Source: Devosia sp. SL43 (lineage in GTDB: Bacteria; Pseudomonadota; Alphaproteobacteria; Rhizobiales; Devosiaceae). Taken from it: a DNA stretch of 64,000 nt. The notes beneath the pieces are model-generated. The model did no database searches. It was given only the letters and a program-made list of their open reading frames with translations, and had not been told where the DNA came from. The stretch covers positions 372,001 through 436,000 of the forward strand of contig NZ_CP063401.1 in assembly GCF_021729885.1 (NCBI RefSeq). Direction: 5' to 3'. The translations under genes were made by a program, and so were the position numbers. Position 1 is the first letter of the stretch; each line of letters begins with the position of its first letter. Shown here in pieces: positions 9,732 through 17,967 of the stretch.

Positions 9732-9792
9732 CCCTTCCCAGGGTTTGCGCATATCGGTCCCAATGAGTTTCAACTTTTTCGCTGACCGAGCT

Positions 9793-10206
9793 TCAACGTC
9801 TTGAAGTCGTTTGTTCTCTTCCCAAAAGTTTGCGCCCCCTCTTGCGTGCTTCGTCGGCTGCGCTGACGGCGACTGCAGCTTTCGGTTCTGATTCGATGGT
9901 ATTGATCTTCTTGGCGGCCGTAGACTCTAGGGACGCGCCGCTGGCATTGGCCTCGACCACTCCAGTGCGCGAATGTCCATCAATCTACAGGTTTCGCAAG
10001 GCCCAATAGCTCAAGGTGCAGCTCACCAAAGTCGCTGACGGGCATATCCTTGGAATAGGCCACAGGCACGCGTGGGCAACCGTCCTTCTTGCCGGAACGA
10101 ATCCCTACCAAGTCTCCGTGCGGCCCGCCGCGCCAACTTTGCGGATGGCCTTGTAAGGATCACCGGGCGCCGTTGCAGCAAGCGGTCTGGGCAGTAACTC
10201 CGTTCT
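9793..10206 (-). pseudogene. Possible decayed coding sequence between tRNA-Asp and the iron island
   Basis: The 482 bp between tRNA-Asp and the first binding-protein gene hold no intact recognisable gene. On the minus strand, three overlapping fragments have coding-like composition: one from about 10206 reading PGDPYKAIRKVG, one in another frame at 9980-10159 reading GDLVGIRSGKKDGCPRVPVA and ending LGLAKPVD, and one at 9793-9984 reading GVVEANASGASLESTAAKK. Switching frames between consecutive plausible stretches suggests one or two genes broken by frameshifts. I do not recognise the family. Confidence 0.3.
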
Positions 10207-10213
10207 TGAACAA

Positions 10214-11158
10214 TCAGTTGGCCGGGGTCGCAGTGAGCGCGATCATCGAATAGGCCAGCATACCCAGGGCGCCATAGGAGGTGACAAAAGTCTCGTCACG
10301 CGGGATGGCGATGACGCGACCATTCTGGCAGGCGGTAAGGAAGCTGCAGAAGCCGGGGACCGCCGCTTCGAGCTGGTCATAGGCATCCTGTGCAGTCTCG
10401 CCCTGCTCGGCCCGGTAGGTCACAAGCACGAGGTCGGCATCCATCTGCGGCAGCATTTCCGGGCTGAAATCGGCATACTGGCCATAGGGCACGTCCTTGA
10501 CAGCGTCGGGCATGTCAAAGCCGGCTTCGTCCAGCACGCGGCCCAACGCGGCGAAGTGCCGGTACGACCGCACCTGACCCTCGACGGCGGCGATGACATT
10601 GACCGAGATGGCCGGCGTATCGACGACCGCCTTGAGCTGGGCCAGTTGCTGCTCATAGCGCACCTTGAGCAGGGCCAGGTTGTGCTCGGTCCCGGTGATC
10701 TCGGCCAAACGGTCATAGAGGGCGAATTTGTCCGAGAGGTTGAAGTCCAGCAGGATGGTTGGCGCGATGCTGGCGAAAAGCTCCGGGTCTTGGTTGGTGG
10801 AGAGCACGATCAGGTCCGGTTCGACAGCTGCGACAGCCTCCGGATCGATCTCGGTGCCGGTGCCGACAAAGGTGATATCGGCCGTATCGAAATCGACGCC
10901 GGTCATCATCTTGGACGAGCGCATGAAGGGCTGAGTACCCTCACCATTGGAGCGGCCATGACTGCCCACCGGAACCACTCCGAGCTCGATTAGCGGCACG
11001 GAAAAGAAGAGGTCCTGCAGGGATACGATGCGCTGTGGATCGGCGGGAATTTCCACGACGCGACCCGCATCGTCGGTGACTGTGCGGGTGTCTTGGGCGA
11101 AGGCGGGGACGACGAGGGCAAGGATGGCGGCAGCGGCAAGGAAGTCACGCATAGGCAT
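10214..11158 (-). CDS. Iron-siderophore-type ABC transporter substrate-binding protein
   Basis: A 314-residue periplasmic binding protein of the FecB/FepB/BtuF class. The signal peptide is residues 1-21 (ends PAFAQ) with no lipobox cysteine. The conserved opening VEIPADPQRIVSLQDLFFSVPLIELGVVPVGS and AVEPDLIVLSTNQDPELFASIAPTI are typical. It is the last gene of a nine-gene leftward operon starting at 18876, 4 bp downstream of the sucrase/ferredoxin-like gene. A second ATG two codons in (11152) is an equally possible start. Ligand specificity (ferric siderophore, haem or cobalamin) cannot be read from sequence; iron is inferred from the class. Confidence 0.85.
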   Translation of the reverse strand: MPMRDFLAAAAILALVVPAFAQDTRTVTDDAGRVVEIPADPQRIVSLQDLFFSVPLIELGVVPVGSHGRSNGEGTQPFMRSSKMMTGVDFDTADITFVGTGTEIDPEAVAAVEPDLIVLSTNQDPELFASIAPTILLDFNLSDKFALYDRLAEITGTEHNLALLKVRYEQQLAQLKAVVDTPAISVNVIAAVEGQVRSYRHFAALGRVLDEAGFDMPDAVKDVPYGQYADFSPEMLPQMDADLVLVTYRAEQGETAQDAYDQLEAAVPGFCSFLTACQNGRVIAIPRDETFVTSYGALGMLAYSMIALTATPAN

Positions 11159-11162
11159 TTAC

Positions 11163-12113
11163 TCAGGATAGTTGTTGCGGGGCGTTGGTCACCGGCTGTG
11201 CGCCAGCTGGGGGATGGGCATGCACATCATCCATGCACCAGCGCAGCACATCGTCCCCGCCGTCTTGGGCGACGGTAGAACAATTGCCCTGCACCCGGAA
11301 TGACTGGGCGTGCATGTTGATGGAAAGGCGCGTCGCGCCGATTGCGGCGCCCAGGGTGATCTCCATGCCCTCGGCCGGGTCATCGAGGGGCCCCACCGCA
11401 TCAAGGATGACGTCGGCAGGCGCATAGCCATGGTTCTCGGCCCAGCGCATGGCGGCCAGTTCGGCCACCTGCAACGGTTCGGGCTGATTGGTGCGGCCCT
11501 TGTAGGCGGGGAGATAGAGAGAACCCTGTTCGAGGGCAACAAGAAATGCCGGGACTTGCTCGGCGGTCATGCGGCCATAGCGCTGCCGGGCGGGCATTAC
11601 GACGAGCGAAGCGGCGAAGCGGCAGCCCCCTATATGGGTGGCCTGAACAATGTTGACGCGCGTGGGATCGGCCTGGGCGGTCAGGGCCTTGTAGGTTGAA
11701 AAACCGTAGCGCGCGCAACAGGCGTCGCGGCGGCTGTCGGTACAGCAGAGGATGGTTGGGCGTGCGTCCTCAGTCCCGGTGAACACCGTGCCGGCAACGT
11801 AGGCTCGGATGGCGCAGATCAGGTCTGCCTCATCGGGGAAGTCGGCGAACACGTTCTCCGGCAAGGCATGCAGGGTTGGGAGGTTCCCTGCAGCTTCGAC
11901 CTTGTCCACCAGCGCCACATGCAGGCCCTTCTGCGCGGCATCGTGCAACGCCTCGGTCAAGGCGGGGCTCATATCCACCGATTCCCATCTCGGGGTACGC
12001 CACTTGCCGCGTGGCCAGGCCAGCATGAGGATGCGCTGCGGCGCATCCCCAAGGCCTTCCAGCGGTTCGCCGCGCTCCCGGCACAGATCGGTGCAGAAGA
12101 CGTGCTTGCCCAT
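11163..12113 (-). CDS. Sucrase/ferredoxin-like (Suc_Fer-like) family protein
   Basis: A 316-residue cytoplasmic protein without signal peptide. It shows the Suc_Fer-like (thioredoxin-like ferredoxin) pattern: N-terminal CTDLCRERGEPLEG, central CTDSRRDACCARYG, then ATHIGGCRFAASLVVMPARQRYGR. The cysteines could hold a 2Fe-2S cluster. It sits inside the siderophore-uptake operon with 3-4 bp gaps to binding-protein genes on both sides, so it is probably co-translated with them. I infer a role in reducing imported ferric siderophore, analogous to FhuF-type reductases; this is not established by the sequence. The family name derives from early annotation and does not imply sucrose cleavage. Confidence 0.75.
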   Translation of the reverse strand: MGKHVFCTDLCRERGEPLEGLGDAPQRILMLAWPRGKWRTPRWESVDMSPALTEALHDAAQKGLHVALVDKVEAAGNLPTLHALPENVFADFPDEADLICAIRAYVAGTVFTGTEDARPTILCCTDSRRDACCARYGFSTYKALTAQADPTRVNIVQATHIGGCRFAASLVVMPARQRYGRMTAEQVPAFLVALEQGSLYLPAYKGRTNQPEPLQVAELAAMRWAENHGYAPADVILDAVGPLDDPAEGMEITLGAAIGATRLSINMHAQSFRVQGNCSTVAQDGGDDVLRWCMDDVHAHPPAGAQPVTNAPQQLS

Positions 12114-12116
12114 GAC

Positions 12117-13091
12117 CTATTCTGCGAACGGTGTGAAGGACCGGCCAGCGACATGGGTCTCCACCAGGTCAAGGGCGAGTTCGAGCCCGGTCATGGTCGA
12201 ACCGAAGGTTGGGCCGGGCAGCAACACGACCTGGCCGTTCTGGCAGGCCGTCAATGCCTGGCACCAGCCGGGCGCAAAGGTCTCATAGGCGGCAAAGACC
12301 GCTTCGGGGGTGGCGTCCGGCTGCTGGCGGTAGAAGCCGAAGATGAAGTCGGCATCGAGGTCCTGGATCAGCTCGGCACTCCAGGAGGCCTGGTTCTCAC
12401 TGAGGGCTGCAACGGCCGCAGGCTGGGCAAAGCCGAGGTCGGACAGCAGCTGGGAAATGGCGCCAAGCCCGGTGCGATAGACCCAGAGTTCCTCGCCGGC
12501 CGGGAACATGAAGGTCATGGTCGCAGAGATGGCAGAGGTGTCACCGATGTAGGCCTTGGTGCGCGCGACATTGTCGAGATAGCGCGCATAGCGCGTCTCG
12601 AAATCGCCGGTCTTGCCGCTGACATCGGCCAGTGCCTTGAGGGTTTCGATGAGCCCCAGCGCGCCATTGTCGATGACCAGCGTCGGGGCGATCGTCTGCA
12701 ACTGTTCGATCACTGCAGCATCGGTATAGGTGCCACCGATGATCAGGTCTGGCTGCAGCGCCGCGATCGCCTCGACATCCAGTTCATTGAAGCCGCCGAC
12801 ATATTCGATATCGGTATTCGCATAGTCGATGCCCAGCGTGTCCATGCCACCGCGCATGAAAAAGTTGCCGTCAGCATCTATGCGGCCCGCAGACCCGACA
12901 ACTGGGGCGCCCAGTTCATAGAGCGGCAGGGCGACGATCTGGTCGTTGAGCGCCACGATGCGCTGCGGCGCGACCGGGATATCGAAGGTGCCATTGGCTG
13001 CGGTGAAGGAGCGGGTTTCCTGTGCGAAGGCGGGAGATGCGATAGCGGCCACTAGCGCGAGGGCGACGACGAGGTGCTTGAATTTCATCAT
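12117..13091 (-). CDS. Iron-siderophore-type ABC transporter substrate-binding protein
   Basis: A 324-residue binding protein of the same class as its neighbours, beginning MMKFKHLVVALALVAAIAS with signal peptide cleavage after AFA; no lipobox. IPVAPQRIVALNDQIVALPLYELGAPVVGS and ALQPDLIIGGTYTDAAVIEQLQTIAPTLVI are class hallmarks. The frame is open to 13373, but that extension overlaps the upstream gene and has no coding character, so ATG 13091 (or the adjacent ATG 13088, preceded by GGAAA) is taken. It is related to the 10214-11158 protein in the region around the ELGxPVVGS motif, suggesting an old duplication. Confidence 0.85.
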   Translation of the reverse strand: MMKFKHLVVALALVAAIASPAFAQETRSFTAANGTFDIPVAPQRIVALNDQIVALPLYELGAPVVGSAGRIDADGNFFMRGGMDTLGIDYANTDIEYVGGFNELDVEAIAALQPDLIIGGTYTDAAVIEQLQTIAPTLVIDNGALGLIETLKALADVSGKTGDFETRYARYLDNVARTKAYIGDTSAISATMTFMFPAGEELWVYRTGLGAISQLLSDLGFAQPAAVAALSENQASWSAELIQDLDADFIFGFYRQQPDATPEAVFAAYETFAPGWCQALTACQNGQVVLLPGPTFGSTMTGLELALDLVETHVAGRSFTPFAE

Positions 13092-13128
13092 GATTTCCGC
13101 GGATTTGGAGGCTTTAGAATGGTGGAGG

Positions 13129-14115
13129 CTATTGCCGGGCGTCCGGCACCACGGTTGTGGAATCTCCATCGGAAGCGGCTTCCAGCATGGGAACGAGCGT
13201 TTCCAGCACGACGGGAATGGAGAGCAGGGACACGCGGGCCATGGCGGCGACCGGCAGGTTTCCGAGGAAGACTTCGCCGCCGGATTTGCTGGCCTTGAAG
13301 AAACCGCGACCGGGTTCCGCCAGAACTTCGGCGACCAGATCGTCGGTGACGTAGTAGACGATGACATCCGCATCGATCACTTCAAGCTGCTCGGGAGACA
13401 GCTCGAGCCAGAACTCGCTCGGGTCGGCCAGGTCGGCCATGGCGGGGGTCTGTGAAAAACCCATTTCGTAGAGGAACTTGGCGCGAACGTCGTAACTGGA
13501 ATAGGCCCAGGGTGCGCCATCGGTGATGCCACCCAGAACGGCCGTCTTGTCCGCCCAGTCCGGGTGGGCGGCAGCGATATCGGCCAGTTGGGTGCCGATA
13601 GCCTCGATCCTGCGCTCGGCCTCGGCCTCTTCGCCGACCGCGCGGCCAACCATGCGGGCGCGATCCTCCCAGGACAGGCCGTAGTCGCTAGAACCTTCCG
13701 GCACGGCCACCACCGGTGCAATGAGGCTCAATTTGTCATAGGCGGCCTGGTCGATGCCGGAATAGAGCGCAATAATGACATCGGGCTCGGTGGCGGCAAT
13801 CGCCTCGAAGTCGAGATCATCACTGAGCAGCAGCGGTTCGGTCGTTAGCAGCGGGGCGGCCCAAGGTCCCGCAGTGTGCTCGAACCCGTCCATCGGCCGC
13901 CACTGGCGCACTGTCACCGGCGACACGCCGACGGCGAGCAGGTTGTCGATGCCGGCATAGTCGATGCTGGCGACGCGTTCTGGTTTGGCCGGAATGACCG
14001 TGGTGCCGAACTTGTGCTCGATGGTGAGCGGGAATTCCTGCGCCAATGCGGGCAGGGCCAGCAAGAGCGTGATGGCACTGGCGGCAAGCCAGGCGCGGAT
14101 GGCCGTTTGGGACAT
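13129..14115 (-). CDS. Iron-siderophore-type ABC transporter substrate-binding protein
   Basis: A 328-residue FecB/FepB-like periplasmic protein. The signal peptide ends ALPALAQ at about residue 26, without lipobox. Class motifs: VIPAKPERVASIDYAGIDNLLAVGVSPVTV and AATEPDVIIALYSGIDQAAYDKLSLIAPVVAV. ATG 14115 has GGAG 9 bp upstream; a TTG four codons earlier is less likely. It directly follows the two permease genes, so it is the best candidate for the cognate binding protein of the leftward ABC transporter. The opening resembles catecholate/hydroxamate binding proteins such as FepB, but the ligand is unproven. Confidence 0.87.
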   Translation of the reverse strand: MSQTAIRAWLAASAITLLLALPALAQEFPLTIEHKFGTTVIPAKPERVASIDYAGIDNLLAVGVSPVTVRQWRPMDGFEHTAGPWAAPLLTTEPLLLSDDLDFEAIAATEPDVIIALYSGIDQAAYDKLSLIAPVVAVPEGSSDYGLSWEDRARMVGRAVGEEAEAERRIEAIGTQLADIAAAHPDWADKTAVLGGITDGAPWAYSSYDVRAKFLYEMGFSQTPAMADLADPSEFWLELSPEQLEVIDADVIVYYVTDDLVAEVLAEPGRGFFKASKSGGEVFLGNLPVAAMARVSLLSIPVVLETLVPMLEAASDGDSTTVVPDARQ

Positions 14116-14127
14116 GGGACACTCCAA

Positions 14128-15195
14128 TCAATGAGAACCGGTGGCGCGGCTGCGCACCAGTAGAAGGACGAAGACGGGGACGCCGATCAGCGATGTGAGG
14201 ATGCCGGCAGGGATCTGGATGGGGGCAAAGGCGGCACGGCCGACGAGGTCGGCCAGGCCAACCAGCAGCGCACCGAGCAGGGCGGTCAGCACAAGATGCA
14301 GGCCCATCCCGGCAGGCGCGAGCCGCTTGGCGGCATGTGGCGCGATCAGGCCGACAAAGCCGAGCGGACCCACAACCGAGGTGGCTATGGCGGCAAAGCC
14401 CACGGCAATGGCCAATTGCAGGTTGCGGACCAGTGCGACCGGCGCGCCCAGCCCAGTGGCCGCCGCCTCGCCGAAGCGCATGGCGCTCATGGCGCGGCTG
14501 AGCAGCATCAGTGACGCAAACAACACGGCGCTCCAGCTGCCCAACGTCCAGACATCGCCCCAGCTTGCCGCATTGACCGAGCCGGCCAGCCAGGCGAGAG
14601 CCGCCATGGCGCGATCGATTTCGCCATAGGTCAGAAGGATTGATGTCAGCGAGGAGATGAAGGCCGATAGCCCGATACCCATCAGGATAAAGCGGATGGT
14701 GCTGCCGCCCTGGCGTGTGTAGGAAAGCGCACGGATGGCGATAGCCACCAGGATTGATCCAACGAACGCGATCCAGGGCCGCAGGCCTGAGTTCAGCTCC
14801 GGGAACAGGACGGTGAGGGTGACGACTGCCAGCGCGGCGCCCTGGCTGATTCCGACCAGGGATGGATCGGCAAGGCTGTTGCGCGTGGCATTCTGCAACA
14901 CACCGCCGGACAGTGCCATCATTGCCCCGACCAGGGCAGCACAGATGGTCCGCGGAAAGCGGAACTCCCAAACGACATTGTCGATCGCCTGGCTGATGGT
15001 GACACCGCGCAAGGTCTGCCAGATTTCGTCGAGGGCCACCCCATAACTGCCGGTCGACAGGCTTACGCAGGATACCGCAATTGGGCCAACGAGCAGCGAC
15101 AGGGCAACGACGATGCCGCGTACCGGCAGACGAAGAGCAATGCGCTCTCGTGGGCTGCGCAGCACCACCTGGCGCGGGACACCGTTGGCGGACAT
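14128..15195 (-). CDS. FecCD-family ABC transporter permease
   Basis: A 355-residue inner-membrane permease with about ten hydrophobic segments. Family hallmarks are FRFPRTICAALVGAMMALSG, QNATRNSLADPSLVGISQGA and the coupling region GPLGFVGLIAPHAAKRL. It forms the channel for ferric-siderophore import with the partner permease encoded just upstream; its ATG overlaps that gene's stop codon by one base. A basic N-terminal tail (about 25 residues) precedes the first helix. Confidence 0.92.
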   Translation of the reverse strand: MSANGVPRQVVLRSPRERIALRLPVRGIVVALSLLVGPIAVSCVSLSTGSYGVALDEIWQTLRGVTISQAIDNVVWEFRFPRTICAALVGAMMALSGGVLQNATRNSLADPSLVGISQGAALAVVTLTVLFPELNSGLRPWIAFVGSILVAIAIRALSYTRQGGSTIRFILMGIGLSAFISSLTSILLTYGEIDRAMAALAWLAGSVNAASWGDVWTLGSWSAVLFASLMLLSRAMSAMRFGEAAATGLGAPVALVRNLQLAIAVGFAAIATSVVGPLGFVGLIAPHAAKRLAPAGMGLHLVLTALLGALLVGLADLVGRAAFAPIQIPAGILTSLIGVPVFVLLLVRSRATGSH

Positions 15196-16217
15196 CAGCG
15201 GGTCCTCCGGCGCACCAGGTGGACGAAGAGCGGCGCGCCGACGAGCGCGGTTATGATGCCGGTGGATAGTTCACGCGGCGGAATTGCCACCCGGGCCACG
15301 ATGTCGACCGACACCAGATATGCGGCGCCAACCAAGGCCGAATACGGCACGATCCAACGATAGTCCGAGCCGACATAGAGACGGACGACATGAGGAATGA
15401 CGAGACCGATGAAGCCGAGCGGGCCGGCCAACGCCACCGCGCCGGCCGTGAGGACCACGACAACAGCGAGCAACTGCGCCTTCAGCATGCCGGTCTGGAC
15501 ACCGAGCCCCCGGGCGACTTCGTCGCCCATCGCCAGAACGGTGACACGAGGCGCCAGCACTATGCCCGCCACCAGAGCGACCAGCATGGGCGGACCGACA
15601 TACCACAGCAAGGCAAGGTCGCGGCCTGCCAGTGTGCCGGTCAGCCAGACGCGCAGGTTTTCGAACGTGTCCTGGTTAAGCAGATGAATGAGCGAGATAA
15701 TGGTGCCAAGGAACGCGCTGACCGCAGCACCGGCCAGGGTCATGCTGAGCGGGGTGGCACCACCCGGCACCATGCGGGAAATGAAGAAGACGGTCACCGC
15801 AGCAGCGAGAGCGCCCGCCATGGCAACCCACGGCGTGGCCGCCATGGCGGAAAAACCGAAAACCGAATGGGCGACAACCACCGCAAAGGCGGCGCCGGCA
15901 GTCAGACCGAGCAGGCCCGGATCGGCCAGCGGATTGCGCGTCACTCCCTGCATCAGTGCACCTGCCAGTGACAGGCTGGCACCCACGACCACGGCCAAAA
16001 CAGCGCGCGGCAGGCGCAGGTTCAGAACGATAACGTGGTTGAAGATTTCGGGGTTGAACCGTGTCAGTGCCTCTATGACCGTGCCGATCGGCAACGGCTT
16101 GGCCCCCACCGCGATGTGCAGGAGGAAGACCCCGACCAGGAAGGCGAGCAGTGCCGGGACACCGCTCCAGGCGCGAATGCGGTGCTGAGCCGCCACGGGC
16201 GCGGCGCTCGTGCTCAC
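15195..16217 (-). CDS. FecCD-family ABC transporter permease
   Basis: A 340-residue permease with motifs LRLPRAVLAVVVGASLSLAG, QGVTRNPLADPGLLGLTAG and GPLGFIGLVIPHVVRL, all typical of BtuC/FecCD subunits that pair as heterodimers. It overlaps the upstream ATPase gene by four bases (ATGA) and the downstream permease gene by one base, indicating translational coupling. About ten membrane helices; start at ATG 16217. Confidence 0.92.
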   Translation of the reverse strand: MSTSAAPVAAQHRIRAWSGVPALLAFLVGVFLLHIAVGAKPLPIGTVIEALTRFNPEIFNHVIVLNLRLPRAVLAVVVGASLSLAGALMQGVTRNPLADPGLLGLTAGAAFAVVVAHSVFGFSAMAATPWVAMAGALAAAVTVFFISRMVPGGATPLSMTLAGAAVSAFLGTIISLIHLLNQDTFENLRVWLTGTLAGRDLALLWYVGPPMLVALVAGIVLAPRVTVLAMGDEVARGLGVQTGMLKAQLLAVVVVLTAGAVALAGPLGFIGLVIPHVVRLYVGSDYRWIVPYSALVGAAYLVSVDIVARVAIPPRELSTGIITALVGAPLFVHLVRRRTR

Positions 16218-17020
16218 TGCACGACCTCGGCGACCCGACGGCGGGCGCCGAAGGGCACGCAGACCAGGCGCCCGCTGCTGGGATCACGCAGCACATTTGC
16301 GTCAAGATCGAAGATCTGTTTCAGGCGATCAGCCGTGAAGATATCATCCGGCCGGCCCGAGGCGACGATCTCGCCCTCCTTCATCATCACCAGATGATCC
16401 GCATAGGCAGCGGCGAGACTCAGCTCGTGCAGAACAATGACCAGGGTGCGCCCGCGCTCATGGGCAAGGCCTGTGAGCAAATCCATGAGATCGACCTGCA
16501 CCTTGAGGTCCAGGAAAGTGGTGGGTTCGTCGAGCAGGATGAGGTCGGTTTCCTGCGCCAGGACCATCGCGACCCAGCAGCGCTGCCGCTGCCCGCCGGA
16601 CAGCGTGTCAACGGCACGGTCGGCAAAATCGGTGATGCCGGCCGTGGCCATCGCTCCATTGACCGCGTCCTCGTCCTTCTGCGTCCACTGCCGCAGTAGC
16701 GATTGATGCGGAAAGCGTCCCTGCGTCACCAGTTCGCGGACCGTCAGCCCCTCTGGCGCAATGGGGCCCTGTGGCAGCAGCCCAAGGCTTGCGGCAACGG
16801 CTCGCGTGTTCAGCGTGTGGATGTCCTTGCCATCGAGCAGCACGTTGCCGCGTGACGGCTTGAGAATGCGGGCCATGGTCTTGAGCAGGGTCGACTTACC
16901 GCAGCCATTTGGTCCGATCAGGATGGTGACCTGGCCGTCGACAATGGCCAGATCGATCTCGTCGAGGACGGTGACATTGGCGTAGCCGGCAGCGAGACCG
17001 ATAGTTTCGAGCCGGCTCAT
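16214..17020 (-). CDS. Iron-siderophore-type ABC transporter ATP-binding protein
   Basis: A 268-residue FecE/FhuC-like ATPase. Walker A is GPNGCGKSTLL, the signature is LSGGQRQRCWVAM and Walker B is LILLDEPTTFLD; the switch histidine is in VLHELSLAAAYAD. The start is ATG 17020 (MSRLETIGLAAGY); a longer frame to 17128 overlaps the upstream gene and is non-coding. It powers the permease pair encoded directly downstream. It is the third gene of the leftward operon, 16 bp after a binding-protein gene. Confidence 0.93.
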   Translation of the reverse strand: MSRLETIGLAAGYANVTVLDEIDLAIVDGQVTILIGPNGCGKSTLLKTMARILKPSRGNVLLDGKDIHTLNTRAVAASLGLLPQGPIAPEGLTVRELVTQGRFPHQSLLRQWTQKDEDAVNGAMATAGITDFADRAVDTLSGGQRQRCWVAMVLAQETDLILLDEPTTFLDLKVQVDLMDLLTGLAHERGRTLVIVLHELSLAAAYADHLVMMKEGEIVASGRPDDIFTADRLKQIFDLDANVLRDPSSGRLVCVPFGARRRVAEVVQ

Positions 17021-17036
17021 GCCATCGTATCCCCGC

Positions 17037-17945
17037 CTATCGGGTGGATGGGAGGCCGTATATGGCCTCGATGTCGTCGAGCAGCAGGTTGCCCGCGATA
17101 ATGCCGCCGGCCGTATTCCAGACGGCATCGGACACTTCGCGGACTTTGCCGGCCCTAACTACGGCGAGGTTTTGCCAGAGCGGGTCGGCCAGCCAATCGG
17201 CTTCCTGTGTGTCGCCCTCGCCATTGCCCGTTTCGTAGGTGAAGTAGATCAGGCGATCGCCCTCGAATTCGGGAATACGTTCCTTGGTGATCTCCTCGGC
17301 GAATTCGTCCTTGTCCTGCGTAGCGGGACGATGGAAACCGAGTTGGGCCAGGATCAGACCGGAAAAACTGTCCTTGAACATGATGCGGGTCTGGGCCGCC
17401 ATGAAGCGGGCGATGGAGATCTTCTCGTCCAGCGACGGGCCCAGCGCTGCGCTCAACGCTCCGACGCGCGCGTCGAAGGCGTCAAGTGCTGCCTGGCCTT
17501 CTGCTCCCTTGGCGATGGCGTCGGTATAGAGCGCCATGTTGATCTTCCAGTCGCCGCGCAGGCGCTCGGAAATCACGGTCGGGGCAATGGCCGAAAGCTG
17601 CTCGTAGATGGCCTCGTGGCGTTGCTTGTTGCCCAAAATCAAGTCGGGCTCGAGGGAGACCAGTACCTCCAGATTGACCGCCGACTCCACACCCAGAACA
17701 GTCACCTCGGCCATGTCGGCGGCAATGTGATCGTACCAGGGGTCGCCCAGCCAGGACTTGACGGCGCCAACCGGCGTGACGCCGATCGCCAGCAGGGCCT
17801 CGGTGCCTTCATTGGTCAACACCACGATGCGCTGCGGATTGTCAGGCACGTCCGTAACACCCATAGCATGGGTGATTTCACGGGCCATGGCGGTGCCCGA
17901 GAGCAGCATGGCGAGGGTGGAGGCGGCGACGATCGTTCGGATCAT
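17037..17945 (-). CDS. Iron-type ABC transporter substrate-binding protein (tandem paralogue A)
   Basis: A 302-residue periplasmic binding protein; signal peptide at residues 1-21 (ends GTAMA). It is a close paralogue of the next gene upstream (17968-18876): 53 of the first 60 residues are identical and both are 302 residues ending YGL(P/A)STR, so the pair arose by recent tandem duplication. Class motifs are PDNPQRIVVLTNEGTEALLAIGVTPVG and LEPDLILGNKQRHEAIYEQLSAIAPTV, like the FecB/YfiY group for citrate or hydroxamate siderophores. ATG 17945 is preceded by AAGGGA; the upstream extension to 18158 overlaps the paralogue and is rejected. Confidence 0.88.
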   Translation of the reverse strand: MIRTIVAASTLAMLLSGTAMAREITHAMGVTDVPDNPQRIVVLTNEGTEALLAIGVTPVGAVKSWLGDPWYDHIAADMAEVTVLGVESAVNLEVLVSLEPDLILGNKQRHEAIYEQLSAIAPTVISERLRGDWKINMALYTDAIAKGAEGQAALDAFDARVGALSAALGPSLDEKISIARFMAAQTRIMFKDSFSGLILAQLGFHRPATQDKDEFAEEITKERIPEFEGDRLIYFTYETGNGEGDTQEADWLADPLWQNLAVVRAGKVREVSDAVWNTAGGIIAGNLLLDDIEAIYGLPSTR

Positions 17946-17967
17946 GGGCGTTGTCCCTTGTTGGTGA

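Noticed and set aside
13092..13128. TTTAGAA (Irr/ICE-like half-site) between two binding-protein genes
   Set aside because: Only half of the palindrome is present and the position is inside an operon.
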